This document shows, in pieces, positions 46,916 through 61,900 of a stretch of 64,000 bases of DNA. Source of the stretch: Mytilus galloprovincialis. Taxonomy: Eukaryota > Mollusca > Bivalvia > Mytilida > Mytilidae. A program made the position numbers and the translations under genes. Each line of letters begins with the position of its first letter. Position 1 is the first letter of the stretch. Where the stretch lies: positions 72,824,724 through 72,888,723 of the forward strand of contig NC_134846.1 in the NCBI RefSeq assembly GCF_965363235.1, read 5' to 3'. Under the pieces are notes generated by a model. The model was not told where the DNA came from, did not search any database, and was given only the letters and a program-made list of their open reading frames with translations.

Positions 46916-49900
46916 ATTGCCTCTAAAATGGCCCATAGCACTTATGCCCTAGACCCGTACGAGTTAGTCAGAAAAGGATAAGGGTGGTACCCTGGTATAT
47001 CACAAATTCGAAAATGAACTATTGCCGGCTGGCCAAACGAAGAGATTCTCCACGTGGGCAATGATACCAGAGGAAGAGGTACTTATTGCCTTTAAAATGG
47101 CCCATAGCACTTATACCCTAGACCCGTACGAGTTTGTCAGTAGAGGGTTCAAAGGGGGGATATGGTATCCCGGATACAACGAATTCGAACTGAACTATTG
47201 CCGGCTGGCCAAACTAAGAGATTCTCCACATCGACCATTATACCAGAGGTAGAGGTTGGTATTGCCTCTAAAATGGCCCATAGCACTTATGCCCTAGACC
47301 CGTACGAGTTAGTCAGAAAAGGATAAGGGTGGTACCCTGGTATATCACAAATTCGAAAATGAACTATTGCCGGCTGGCCAAACGAAGAGATTCTCCACGT
47401 GGGCAATGATACCAGAGGAAGAGGTACTTATTGCCTTTAAAATGGCCCATAGCACTTATACCCTAGACCCGTACGAGTTTGTCAGTAGAGGGTTCAAAGG
47501 GGGGATATGGTATCCCGGATACAACGAATTCGAACTGAACTATTGCCGGCTGGCCAAACTAAGAGATTCTCCACATCGACCATTATACCAGAGGTAGAGG
47601 TTGGTATTGCCTCTAAAATGGCCCATAGCACTTATGCCCTAGACCCGTACGAGTTAGTCAGAAAAGGATAAGGGTGGTACCCTGGTATATCACAAATTCG
47701 AAAATGAACTATTGCCGGCTGGCCAAACGAAGAGATTCTCCACGTGGGCAATGATACCAGAGGAAGAGGTACTTATTGCCTTTAAAATGGCCCATAGCAC
47801 TTATACCCTAGACCCGTACGAGTTTGTCAGTAGAGGGTTCAAAGGGGGGATATGGTATCCCGGATACAACGAATTCGAACTGAACTATTGCCGGCTGGCC
47901 AAACTAAGAGATTCTCCACATCGACCATTATACCAGAGGTAGAGGTTGGTATTGCCTCTAAAATGGCCCATAGCACTTATGCCCTAGACCCGTACGAGTT
48001 AGTCAGAAAAGGATAAGGGTGGTACCCTGGTATATCACAAATTCGAAAATGAACTATTGCCGGCTGGCCAAACGAAGAGATTCTCCACGTGGGCAATGAT
48101 ACCAGAGGAAGAGGTACTTATTGCCTTTAAAATGGCCCATAGCACTTATACCCTAGACCCGTACGAGTTTGTCAGTAGAGGGTTCAAAGGGGGGATATGG
48201 TATCCCGGATACAACGAATTCGAACTGAACTATTGCCGGCTGGCCAAACTAAGAGATTCTCCACATCGACCATTATACCAGAGGTAGAGGTTGGTATTGC
48301 CTCTAAAATGGCCCATAGCACTTATGCCCTAGACCCGTACGAGTTAGTCAGAAAAGGATAAGGGTGGTACCCTGGTATATCACAAATTCGAAAATGAACT
48401 ATTGCCGGCTGGCCAAACGAAGAGATTCTCCACGTGGGCAATGATACCAGAGGAAGAGGTACTTATTGCCTTTAAAATGGCCCATAGCACTTATACCCTA
48501 GACCCGTACGAGTTTGTCAGTAGAGGGTTCAAAGGGGGGATATGGTATCCCGGATACAACGAATTCGAACTGAACTATTGCCGGCTGGCCAAACTAAGAG
48601 ATTCTCCACATCGACCATTATACCAGAGGTAGAGGTTGGTATTGCCTCTAAAATGGCCCATAGCACTTATGCCCTAGACCCGTACGAGTTAGTCAGAAAA
48701 GGATAAGGGTGGTACCCTGGTATATCACAAATTCGAAAATGAACTATTGCCGGCTGGCCAAACGAAGAGATTCTCCACGTGGGCAATGATACCAGAGGAA
48801 GAGGTACTTATTGCCTTTAAAATGGCCCATAGCACTTATACCCTAGACCCGTACGAGTTTGTCAGTAGAGGGTTCAAAGGGGGGATATGGTATCCCGGAT
48901 ACAACGAATTCGAACTGAACTATTGCCGGCTGGCCAAACTAAGAGATTCTCCACATCGACCATTATACCAGAGGTAGAGGTTGGTATTGCCTCTAAAATG
49001 GCCCATAGCACTTATGCCCTAGACCCGTACGAGTTAGTCAGAAAAGGATAAGGGTGGTACCCTGGTATATCACAAATTCGAAAATGAACTATTGCCGGCT
49101 GGCCAAACGAAGAGATTCTCCACGTGGGCAATGATACCAGAGGAAGAGGTACTTATTGCCTTTAAAATGGCCCATAGCACTTATACCCTAGACCCGTACG
49201 AGTTTGTCAGTAGAGGGTTCAAAGGGGGGATATGGTATCCCGGATACAACGAATTCGAACTGAACTATTGCCGGCTGGCCAAACTAAGAGATTCTCCACA
49301 TCGACCATTATACCAGAGGTAGAGGTTGGTATTGCCTCTAAAATGGCCCATAGCACTTATGCCCTAGACCCGTACGAGTTAGTCAGAAAAGGATAAGGGT
49401 GGTACCCTGGTATATCACAAATTCGAAAATGAACTATTGCCGGCTGGCCAAACGAAGAGATTCTCCACGTGGGCAATGATACCAGAGGAAGAGGTACTTA
49501 TTGCCTTTAAAATGGCCCATAGCACTTATACCCTAGACCCGTACGAGTTTGTCAGTAGAGGGTTCAAAGGGGGGATATGGTATCCCGGATACAACGAATT
49601 CGAACTGAACTATTGCCGGCTGGCCAAACTAAGAGATTCTCCACATCGACCATTATACCAGAGGTAGAGGTTGGTATTGCCTCTAAAATGGCCCATAGCA
49701 CTTATGCCCTAGACCCGTACGAGTTAGTCAGAAAAGGATAAGGGTGGTACCCTGGTATATCACAAATTCGAAAATGAACTATTGCCGGCTGGCCAAACGA
49801 AGAGATTCTCCACGTGGGCAATGATACCAGAGGAAGAGGTACTTATTGCCTTTAAAATGGCCCATAGCACTTATACCCTAGACCCGTACGAGTTTGTCAG

Positions 49901-52900
49901 TAGAGGGTTCAAAGGGGGGATATGGTATCCCGGATACAACGAATTCGAACTGAACTATTGCCGGCTGGCCAAACTAAGAGATTCTCCACATCGACCATTA
50001 TACCAGAGGTAGAGGTTGGTATTGCCTCTAAAATGGCCCATAGCACTTATGCCCTAGACCCGTACGAGTTAGTCAGAAAAGGATAAGGGTGGTACCCTGG
50101 TATATCACAAATTCGAAAATGAACTATTGCCGGCTGGCCAAACGAAGAGATTCTCCACGTGGGCAATGATACCAGAGGAAGAGGTACTTATTGCCTTTAA
50201 AATGGCCCATAGCACTTATACCCTAGACCCGTACGAGTTTGTCAGTAGAGGGTTCAAAGGGGGGATATGGTATCCCGGATACAACGAATTCGAACTGAAC
50301 TATTGCCGGCTGGCCAAACTAAGAGATTCTCCACATCGACCATTATACCAGAGGTAGAGGTTGGTATTGCCTCTAAAATGGCCCATAGCACTTATGCCCT
50401 AGACCCGTACGAGTTAGTCAGAAAAGGATAAGGGTGGTACCCTGGTATATCACAAATTCGAAAATGAACTATTGCCGGCTGGCCAAACGAAGAGATTCTC
50501 CACGTGGGCAATGATACCAGAGGAAGAGGTACTTATTGCCTTTAAAATGGCCCATAGCACTTATACCCTAGACCCGTACGAGTTTGTCAGTAGAGGGTTC
50601 AAAGGGGGGATATGGTATCCCGGATACAACGAATTCGAACTGAACTATTGCCGGCTGGCCAAACTAAGAGATTCTCCACATCGACCATTATACCAGAGGT
50701 AGAGGTTGGTATTGCCTCTAAAATGGCCCATAGCACTTATGCCCTAGACCCGTACGAGTTAGTCAGAAAAGGACAAGGGTGGTACCCTGGTATATCACAA
50801 ATTCGAAAATGAACTATTGCCGGCTGGCCAAACGAAGAGATTCTCCACGTGGGCAATGATACCAGAGGAAGAGGTACTTATTGCCTTTAAAATGGCCCAT
50901 AGCACTTATACCCTAGACCCGTACGAGTTTGTCAGTAGAGGGTTCAAAGGGGGGATATGGTATCCCGGATACAACGAATTCGAACTGAACTATTGCCGGC
51001 TGGCCAAACTAAGAGATTCTCCACATCGACCATTATACCAGAGGTAGAGGTTGGTATTGCCTCTAAAATGGCCCATAGCACTTATGCCCTAGACCCGTAC
51101 GAGTTAGTCAGAAAAGGATAAGGGTGGTACCCTGGTATATCACAAATTCGAAAATGAACTATTGCCGGCTGGCCAAACGAAGAGATTCTCCACGTGGGCA
51201 ATGATACCAGAGGAAGAGGTACTTATTGCCTTTAAAATGGCCCATAGCACTTATACCCTAGACCCGTACGAGTTTGTCAGTAGAGGGTTCAAAGGGGGGA
51301 TATGGTATCCCGGATACAACGAATTCGAACTGAACTATTGCCGGCTGGCCAAACTAAGAGATTCTCCACATCGACCATTATACCAGAGGTAGAGGTTGGT
51401 ATTGCCTCTAAAATGGCCCATAGCACTTATGCCCTAGACCCGTACGAGTTAGTCAGAAAAGGATAAGGGTGGTACCCTGGTATATCACAAATTCGAAAAT
51501 GAACTATTGCCGGCTGGCCAAACGAAGAGATTCTCCACGTGGGCAATGATACCAGAGGAAGAGGTACTTATTGCCTTTAAAATGGCCCATAGCACTTATA
51601 CCCTAGACCCGTACGAGTTTGTCAGTAGAGGGTTCAAAGGGGGGATATGGTATCCCGGATACAACGAATTCGAACTGAACTATTGCCGGCTGGCCAAACT
51701 AAGAGATTCTCCACATCGACCATTATACCAGAGGTAGAGGTTGGTATTGCCTCTAAAATGGCCCATAGCACTTATGCCCTAGACCCGTACGAGTTAGTCA
51801 GAAAAGGATAAGGGTGGTACCCTGGTATATCACAAATTCGAAAATGAACTATTGCCGGCTGGCCAAACGAAGAGATTCTCCACGTGGGCAATGATACCAG
51901 AGGAAGAGGTACTTATTGCCTTTAAAATGGCCCATAGCACTTATACCCTAGACCCGTACGAGTTTGTCAGTAGAGGGTTCAAAGGGGGGATATGGTATCC
52001 CGGATACAACGAATTCGAACTGAACTATTGCCGGCTGGCCAAACTAAGAGATTCTCCACATCGACCATTATACCAGAGGTAGAGGTTGGTATTGCCTCTA
52101 AAATGGCCCATAGCACTTATGCCCTAGACCCGTACGAGTTAGTCAGAAAAGGATAAGGGTGGTACCCTGGTATATCACAAATTCGAAAATGAACTATTGC
52201 CGGCTGGCCAAACGAAGAGATTCTCCACGTGGGCAATGATACCAGAGGAAGAGGTACTTATTGCCTTTAAAATGGCCCATAGCACTTATACCCTAGACCC
52301 GTACGAGTTTGTCAGTAGAGGGTTCAAAGGGGGGATATGGTATCCCGGATACAACGAATTCGAACTGAACTATTGCCGGCTGGCCAAACTAAGAGATTCT
52401 CCACATCGACCATTATACCAGAGGTAGAGGTTGGTATTGCCTCTAAAATGGCCCATAGCACTTATGCCCTAGACCCGTACGAGTTAGTCAGAAAAGGATA
52501 AGGGTGGTACCCTGGTATATCACAAATTCGAAAATGAACTATTGCCGGCTGGCCAAACGAAGAGATTCTCCACGTGGGCAATGATACCAGAGGAAGAGGT
52601 ACTTATTGCCTTTAAAATGGCCCATAGCACTTATACCCTAGACCCGTACGAGTTTGTCAGTAGAGGGTTCAAAGGGGGGATATGGTATCCCGGATACAAC
52701 GAATTCGAACTGAACTATTGCCGGCTGGCCAAACTAAGAGATTCTCCACATCGACCATTATACCAGAGGTAGAGGTTGGTATTGCCTCTAAAATGGCCCA
52801 TAGCACTTATGCCCTAGACCCGTACGAGTTAGTCAGAAAAGGATAAGGGTGGTACCCTGGTATATCACAAATTCGAAAATGAACTATTGCCGGCTGGCCA

Positions 52901-55900
52901 AACGAAGAGATTCTCCACGTGGGCAATGATACCAGAGGAAGAGGTACTTATTGCCTTTAAAATGGCCCATAGCACTTATACCCTAGACCCGTACGAGTTT
53001 GTCAGTAGAGGGTTCAAAGGGGGGATATGGTATCCCGGATACAACGAATTCGAACTGAACTATTGCCGGCTGGCCAAACTAAGAGATTCTCCACATCGAC
53101 CATTATACCAGAGGTAGAGGTTGGTATTGCCTCTAAAATGGCCCATAGCACTTATGCCCTAGACCCGTACGAGTTAGTCAGAAAAGGATAAGGGTGGTAC
53201 CCTGGTATATCACAAATTCGAAAATGAACTATTGCCGGCTGGCCAAACGAAGAGATTCTCCACGTGGGCAATGATACCAGAGGAAGAGGTACTTATTGCC
53301 TTTAAAATGGCCCATAGCACTTATACCCTAGACCCGTACGAGTTTGTCAGTAGAGGGTTCAAAGGGGGGATATGGTATCCCGGATACAACGAATTCGAAC
53401 TGAACTATTGCCGGCTGGCCAAACTAAGAGATTCTCCACATCGACCATTATACCAGAGGTAGAGGTTGGTATTGCCTCTAAAATGGCCCATAGCACTTAT
53501 GCCCTAGACCCGTACGAGTTAGTCAGAAAAGGATAAGGGTGGTACCCTGGTATATCACAAATTCGAAAATGAACTATTGCCGGCTGGCCAAACGAAGAGA
53601 TTCTCCACGTGGGCAATGATACCAGAGGAAGAGGTACTTATTGCCTTTAAAATGGCCCATAGCACTTATACCCTAGACCCGTACGAGTTTGTCAGTAGAG
53701 GGTTCAAAGGGGGGATATGGTATCCCGGATACAACGAATTCGAACTGAACTATTGCCGGCTGGCCAAACTAAGAGATTCTCCACATCGACCATTATACCA
53801 GAGGTAGAGGTTGGTATTGCCTCTAAAATGGCCCATAGCACTTATGCCCTAGACCCGTACGAGTTAGTCAGAAAAGGATAAGGGTGGTACCCTGGTATAT
53901 CACAAATTCGAAAATGAACTATTGCCGGCTGGCCAAACGAAGAGATTCTCCACGTGGGCAATGATACCAGAGGAAGAGGTACTTATTGCCTTTAAAATGG
54001 CCCATAGCACTTATACCCTAGACCCGTACGAGTTTGTCAGTAGAGGGTTCAAAGGGGGGATATGGTATCCCGGATACAACGAATTCGAACTGAACTATTG
54101 CCGGCTGGCCAAACTAAGAGATTCTCCACATCGACCATTATACCAGAGGTAGAGGTTGGTATTGCCTCTAAAATGGCCCATAGCACTTATGCCCTAGACC
54201 CGTACGAGTTAGTCAGAAAAGGATAAGGGTGGTACCCTGGTATATCACAAATTCGAAAATGAACTATTGCCGGCTGGCCAAACGAAGAGATTCTCCACGT
54301 GGGCAATGATACCAGAGGAAGAGGTACTTATTGCCTTTAAAATGGCCCATAGCACTTATACCCTAGACCCGTACGAGTTTGTCAGTAGAGGGTTCAAAGG
54401 GGGGATATGGTATCCCGGATACAACGAATTCGAACTGAACTATTGCCGGCTGGCCAAACTAAGAGATTCTCCACATCGACCATTATACCAGAGGTAGAGG
54501 TTGGTATTGCCTCTAAAATGGCCCATAGCACTTATGCCCTAGACCCGTACGAGTTAGTCAGAAAAGGATAAGGGTGGTACCCTGGTATATCACAAATTCG
54601 AAAATGAACTATTGCCGGCTGGCCAAACGAAGAGATTCTCCACGTGGGCAATGATACCAGAGGAAGAGGTACTTATTGCCTTTAAAATGGCCCATAGCAC
54701 TTATACCCTAGACCCGTACGAGTTTGTCAGTAGAGGGTTCAAAGGGGGGATATGGTATCCCGGATACAACGAATTCGAACTGAACTATTGCCGGCTGGCC
54801 AAACTAAGAGATTCTCCACATCGACCATTATACCAGAGGTAGAGGTTGGTATTGCCTCTAAAATGGCCCATAGCACTTATGCCCTAGACCCGTACGAGTT
54901 AGTCAGAAAAGGATAAGGGTGGTACCCTGGTATATCACAAATTCGAAAATGAACTATTGCCGGCTGGCCAAACGAAGAGATTCTCCACGTGGGCAATGAT
55001 ACCAGAGGAAGAGGTACTTATTGCCTTTAAAATGGCCCATAGCACTTATACCCTAGACCCGTACGAGTTTGTCAGTAGAGGGTTCAAAGGGGGGATATGG
55101 TATCCCGGATACAACGAATTCGAACTGAACTATTGCCGGCTGGCCAAACTAAGAGATTCTCCACATCGACCATTATACCAGAGGTAGAGGTTGGTATTGC
55201 CTCTAAAATGGCCCATAGCACTTATGCCCTAGACCCGTACGAGTTAGTCAGAAAAGGATAAGGGTGGTACCCTGGTATATCACAAATTCGAAAATGAACT
55301 ATTGCCGGCTGGCCAAACGAAGAGATTCTCCACGTGGGCAATGATACCAGAGGAAGAGGTACTTATTGCCTTTAAAATGGCCCATAGCACTTATACCCTA
55401 GACCCGTACGAGTTTGTCAGTAGAGGGTTCAAAGGGGGGATATGGTATCCCGGATACAACGAATTCGAACTGAACTATTGCCGGCTGGCCAAACTAAGAG
55501 ATTCTCCACATCGACCATTATACCAGAGGTAGAGGTTGGTATTGCCTCTAAAATGGCCCATAGCACTTATGCCCTAGACCCGTACGAGTTAGTCAGAAAA
55601 GGATAAGGGTGGTACCCTGGTATATCACAAATTCGAAAATGAACTATTGCCGGCTGGCCAAACGAAGAGATTCTCCACGTGGGCAATGATACCAGAGGAA
55701 GAGGTACTTATTGCCTTTAAAATGGCCCATAGCACTTATACCCTAGACCCGTACGAGTTTGTCAGTAGAGGGTTCAAAGGGGGGATATGGTATCCCGGAT
55801 ACAACGAATTCGAACTGAACTATTGCCGGCTGGCCAAACTAAGAGATTCTCCACATCGACCATTATACCAGAGGTAGAGGTTGGTATTGCCTCTAAAATG

Positions 55901-58900
55901 GCCCATAGCACTTATGCCCTAGACCCGTACGAGTTAGTCAGAAAAGGATAAGGGTGGTACCCTGGTATATCACAAATTCGAAAATGAACTATTGCCGGCT
56001 GGCCAAACGAAGAGATTCTCCACGTGGGCAATGATACCAGAGGAAGAGGTACTTATTGCCTTTAAAATGGCCCATAGCACTTATACCCTAGACCCGTACG
56101 AGTTTGTCAGTAGAGGGTTCAAAGGGGGGATATGGTATCCCGGATACAACGAATTCGAACTGAACTATTGCCGGCTGGCCAAACTAAGAGATTCTCCACA
56201 TCGACCATTATACCAGAGGTAGAGGTTGGTATTGCCTCTAAAATGGCCCATAGCACTTATGCCCTAGACCCGTACGAGTTAGTCAGAAAAGGATAAGGGT
56301 GGTACCCTGGTATATCACAAATTCGAAAATGAACTATTGCCGGCTGGCCAAACGAAGAGATTCTCCACGTGGGCAATGATACCAGAGGAAGAGGTACTTA
56401 TTGCCTTTAAAATGGCCCATAGCACTTATACCCTAGACCCGTACGAGTTTGTCAGTAGAGGGTTCAAAGGGGGGATATGGTATCCCGGATACAACGAATT
56501 CGAACTGAACTATTGCCGGCTGGCCAAACTAAGAGATTCTCCACATCGACCATTATACCAGAGGTAGAGGTTGGTATTGCCTCTAAAATGGCCCATAGCA
56601 CTTATGCCCTAGACCCGTACGAGTTAGTCAGAAAAGGATAAGGGTGGTACCCTGGTATATCACAAATTCGAAAATGAACTATTGCCGGCTGGCCAAACGA
56701 AGAGATTCTCCACGTGGGCAATGATACCAGAGGAAGAGGTACTTATTGCCTTTAAAATGGCCCATAGCACTTATACCCTAGACCCGTACGAGTTTGTCAG
56801 TAGAGGGTTCAAAGGGGGGATATGGTATCCCGGATACAACGAATTCGAACTGAACTATTGCCGGCTGGCCAAACTAAGAGATTCTCCACATCGACCATTA
56901 TACCAGAGGTAGAGGTTGGTATTGCCTCTAAAATGGCCCATAGCACTTATGCCCTAGACCCGTACGAGTTAGTCAGAAAAGGATAAGGGTGGTACCCTGG
57001 TATATCACAAATTCGAAAATGAACTATTGCCGGCTGGCCAAACGAAGAGATTCTCCACGTGGGCAATGATACCAGAGGAAGAGGTACTTATTGCCTTTAA
57101 AATGGCCCATAGCACTTATACCCTAGACCCGTACGAGTTTGTCAGTAGAGGGTTCAAAGGGGGGATATGGTATCCCGGATACAACGAATTCGAACTGAAC
57201 TATTGCCGGCTGGCCAAACTAAGAGATTCTCCACATCGACCATTATACCAGAGGTAGAGGTTGGTATTGCCTCTAAAATGGCCCATAGCACTTATGCCCT
57301 AGACCCGTACGAGTTAGTCAGAAAAGGATAAGGGTGGTACCCTGGTATATCACAAATTCGAAAATGAACTATTGCCGGCTGGCCAAACGAAGAGATTCTC
57401 CACGTGGGCAATGATACCAGAGGAAGAGGTACTTATTGCCTTTAAAATGGCCCATAGCACTTATACCCTAGACCCGTACGAGTTTGTCAGTAGAGGGTTC
57501 AAAGGGGGGATATGGTATCCCGGATACAACGAATTCGAACTGAACTATTGCCGGCTGGCCAAACTAAGAGATTCTCCACATCGACCATTATACCAGAGGT
57601 AGAGGTTGGTATTGCCTCTAAAATGGCCCATAGCACTTATGCCCTAGACCCGTACGAGTTAGTCAGAAAAGGATAAGGGTGGTACCCTGGTATATCACAA
57701 ATTCGAAAATGAACTATTGCCGGCTGGCCAAACGAAGAGATTCTCCACGTGGGCAATGATACCAGAGGAAGAGGTACTTATTGCCTTTAAAATGGCCCAT
57801 AGCACTTATACCCTAGACCCGTACGAGTTTGTCAGTAGAGGGTTCAAAGGGGGGATATGGTATCCCGGATACAACGAATTCGAACTGAACTATTGCCGGC
57901 TGGCCAAACTAAGAGATTCTCCACATCGACCATTATACCAGAGGTAGAGGTTGGTATTGCCTCTAAAATGGCCCATAGCACTTATGCCCTAGACCCGTAC
58001 GAGTTAGTCAGAAAAGGATAAGGGTGGTACCCTGGTATATCACAAATTCGAAAATGAACTATTGCCGGCTGGCCAAACGAAGAGATTCTCCACGTGGGCA
58101 ATGATACCAGAGGAAGAGGTACTTATTGCCTTTAAAATGGCCCATAGCACTTATACCCTAGACCCGTACGAGTTTGTCAGTAGAGGGTTCAAAGGGGGGA
58201 TATGGTATCCCGGATACAACGAATTCGAACTGAACTATTGCCGGCTGGCCAAACTAAGAGATTCTCCACATCGACCATTATACCAGAGGTAGAGGTTGGT
58301 ATTGCCTCTAAAATGGCCCATAGCACTTATGCCCTAGACCCGTACGAGTTAGTCAGAAAAGGATAAGGGTGGTACCCTGGTATATCACAAATTCGAAAAT
58401 GAACTATTGCCGGCTGGCCAAACGAAGAGATTCTCCACGTGGGCAATGATACCAGAGGAAGAGGTACTTATTGCCTTTAAAATGGCCCATAGCACTTATA
58501 CCCTAGACCCGTACGAGTTTGTCAGTAGAGGGTTCAAAGGGGGGATATGGTATCCCGGATACAACGAATTCGAACTGAACTATTGCCGGCTGGCCAAACT
58601 AAGAGATTCTCCACATCGACCATTATACCAGAGGTAGAGGTTGGTATTGCCTCTAAAATGGCCCATAGCACTTATGCCCTAGACCCGTACGAGTTAGTCA
58701 GAAAAGGATAAGGGTGGTACCCTGGTATATCACAAATTCGAAAATGAACTATTGCCGGCTGGCCAAACGAAGAGATTCTCCACGTGGGCAATGATACCAG
58801 AGGAAGAGGTACTTATTGCCTTTAAAATGGCCCATAGCACTTATACCCTAGACCCGTACGAGTTTGTCAGTAGAGGGTTCAAAGGGGGGATATGGTATCC

Positions 58901-61900
58901 CGGATACAACGAATTCGAACTGAACTATTGCCGGCTGGCCAAACTAAGAGATTCTCCACATCGACCATTATACCAGAGGTAGAGGTTGGTATTGCCTCTA
59001 AAATGGCCCATAGCACTTATGCCCTAGACCCGTACGAGTTAGTCAGAAAAGGATAAGGGTGGTACCCTGGTATATCACAAATTCGAAAATGAACTATTGC
59101 CGGCTGGCCAAACGAAGAGATTCTCCACGTGGGCAATGATACCAGAGGAAGAGGTACTTATTGCCTTTAAAATGGCCCATAGCACTTATACCCTAGACCC
59201 GTACGAGTTTGTCAGTAGAGGGTTCAAAGGGGGGATATGGTATCCCGGATACAACGAATTCGAACTGAACTATTGCCGGCTGGCCAAACTAAGAGATTCT
59301 CCACATCGACCATTATACCAGAGGTAGAGGTTGGTATTGCCTCTAAAATGGCCCATAGCACTTATGCCCTAGACCCGTACGAGTTAGTCAGAAAAGGATA
59401 AGGGTGGTACCCTGGTATATCACAAATTCGAAAATGAACTATTGCCGGCTGGCCAAACGAAGAGATTCTCCACGTGGGCAATGATACCAGAGGAAGAGGT
59501 ACTTATTGCCTTTAAAATGGCCCATAGCACTTATACCCTAGACCCGTACGAGTTTGTCAGTAGAGGGTTCAAAGGGGGGATATGGTATCCCGGATACAAC
59601 GAATTCGAACTGAACTATTGCCGGCTGGCCAAACTAAGAGATTCTCCACATCGACCATTATACCAGAGGTAGAGGTTGGTATTGCCTCTAAAATGGCCCA
59701 TAGCACTTATGCCCTAGACCCGTACGAGTTAGTCAGAAAAGGATAAGGGTGGTACCCTGGTATATCACAAATTCGAAAATGAACTATTGCCGGCTGGCCA
59801 AACGAAGAGATTCTCCACGTGGGCAATGATACCAGAGGAAGAGGTACTTATTGCCTTTAAAATGGCCCATAGCACTTATACCCTAGACCCGTACGAGTTT
59901 GTCAGTAGAGGGTTCAAAGGGGGGATATGGTATCCCGGATACAACGAATTCGAACTGAACTATTGCCGGCTGGCCAAACTAAGAGATTCTCCACATCGAC
60001 CATTATACCAGAGGTAGAGGTTGGTATTGCCTCTAAAATGGCCCATAGCACTTATGCCCTAGACCCGTACGAGTTAGTCAGAAAAGGATAAGGGTGGTAC
60101 CCTGGTATATCACAAATTCGAAAATGAACTATTGCCGGCTGGCCAAACGAAGAGATTCTCCACGTGGGCAATGATACCAGAGGAAGAGGTACTTATTGCC
60201 TTTAAAATGGCCCATAGCACTTATACCCTAGACCCGTACGAGTTTGTCAGTAGAGGGTTCAAAGGGGGGATATGGTATCCCGGATACAACGAATTCGAAC
60301 TGAACTATTGCCGGCTGGCCAAACTAAGAGATTCTCCACATCGACCATTATACCAGAGGTAGAGGTTGGTATTGCCTCTAAAATGGCCCATAGCACTTAT
60401 GCCCTAGACCCGTACGAGTTAGTCAGAAAAGGATAAGGGTGGTACCCTGGTATATCACAAATTCGAAAATGAACTATTGCCGGCTGGCCAAACGAAGAGA
60501 TTCTCCACGTGGGCAATGATACCAGAGGAAGAGGTACTTATTGCCTTTAAAATGGCCCATAGCACTTATACCCTAGACCCGTACGAGTTTGTCAGTAGAG
60601 GGTTCAAAGGGGGGATATGGTATCCCGGATACAACGAATTCGAACTGAACTATTGCCGGCTGGCCAAACTAAGAGATTCTCCACATCGACCATTATACCA
60701 GAGGTAGAGGTTGGTATTGCCTCTAAAATGGCCCATAGCACTTATGCCCTAGACCCGTACGAGTTAGTCAGAAAAGGATAAGGGTGGTACCCTGGTATAT
60801 CACAAATTCGAAAATGAACTATTGCCGGCTGGCCAAACGAAGAGATTCTCCACGTGGGCAATGATACCAGAGGAAGAGGTACTTATTGCCTTTAAAATGG
60901 CCCATAGCACTTATACCCTAGACCCGTACGAGTTTGTCAGTAGAGGGTTCAAAGGGGGGATATGGTATCCCGGATACAACGAATTCGAACTGAACTATTG
61001 CCGGCTGGCCAAACTAAGAGATTCTCCACATCGACCATTATACCAGAGGTAGAGGTTGGTATTGCCTCTAAAATGGCCCATAGCACTTATGCCCTAGACC
61101 CGTACGAGTTAGTCAGAAAAGGATAAGGGGGGTACCCTGGTATATCACAAATTCGAAAATGAACTATTGCCGGCTGGCCAAACGAAGAGATTCTCCACGT
61201 GGGCAATGATACCAGAGGAAGAGGTACTTATTGCCTTTAAAATGGCCCATAGCACTTATACCCTAGACCCGTACGAGTTTGTCAGTAGAGGGTTCAAAGG
61301 GGGGATATGGTATCCCGGATACAACGAATTCGAACTGAACTATTGCCGGCTGGCCAAACTAAGAGATTCTCCACATCGACCATTATACCAGAGGTAGAGG
61401 TTGGTATTGCCTCTAAAATGGCCCATAGCACTTATGCCCTAGACCCGTACGAGTTAGTCAGAAAAGGATAAGGGGGGTACCCTGGTATATCACAAATTCG
61501 ATAATGAACTATTGCCGGCTGGCCAAACGAAGAGATTCTCCACGTGGGCAATGATACCAGAGGAAGAGGTACTTATTGCCTTTAAAATGGCCCATAGCAC
61601 TTATACCCTAGACCCGTACGAGTTTGTCAGTAGAGGGTTCAAAGGGGGGATATGGTATCCCGGATACAACGAATTCGAACTGAACTATTGCCGGCTGGCC
61701 AAACTAAGAGATTCTCCACATCGACCATTATACCAGAGGTAGAGGTTGGTATTGCCTCTAAAATGGCCCATAGCACTTATGCCCTAGACCCGTACGAGTT
61801 AGTCAGAAAAGGATAAGGGGGGTACCCTGGTATATCACAAATTCGAAAATGAACTATTGCCGGCTGGCCAAACGAAGAGATTCTCCACGTGGGCAATGAT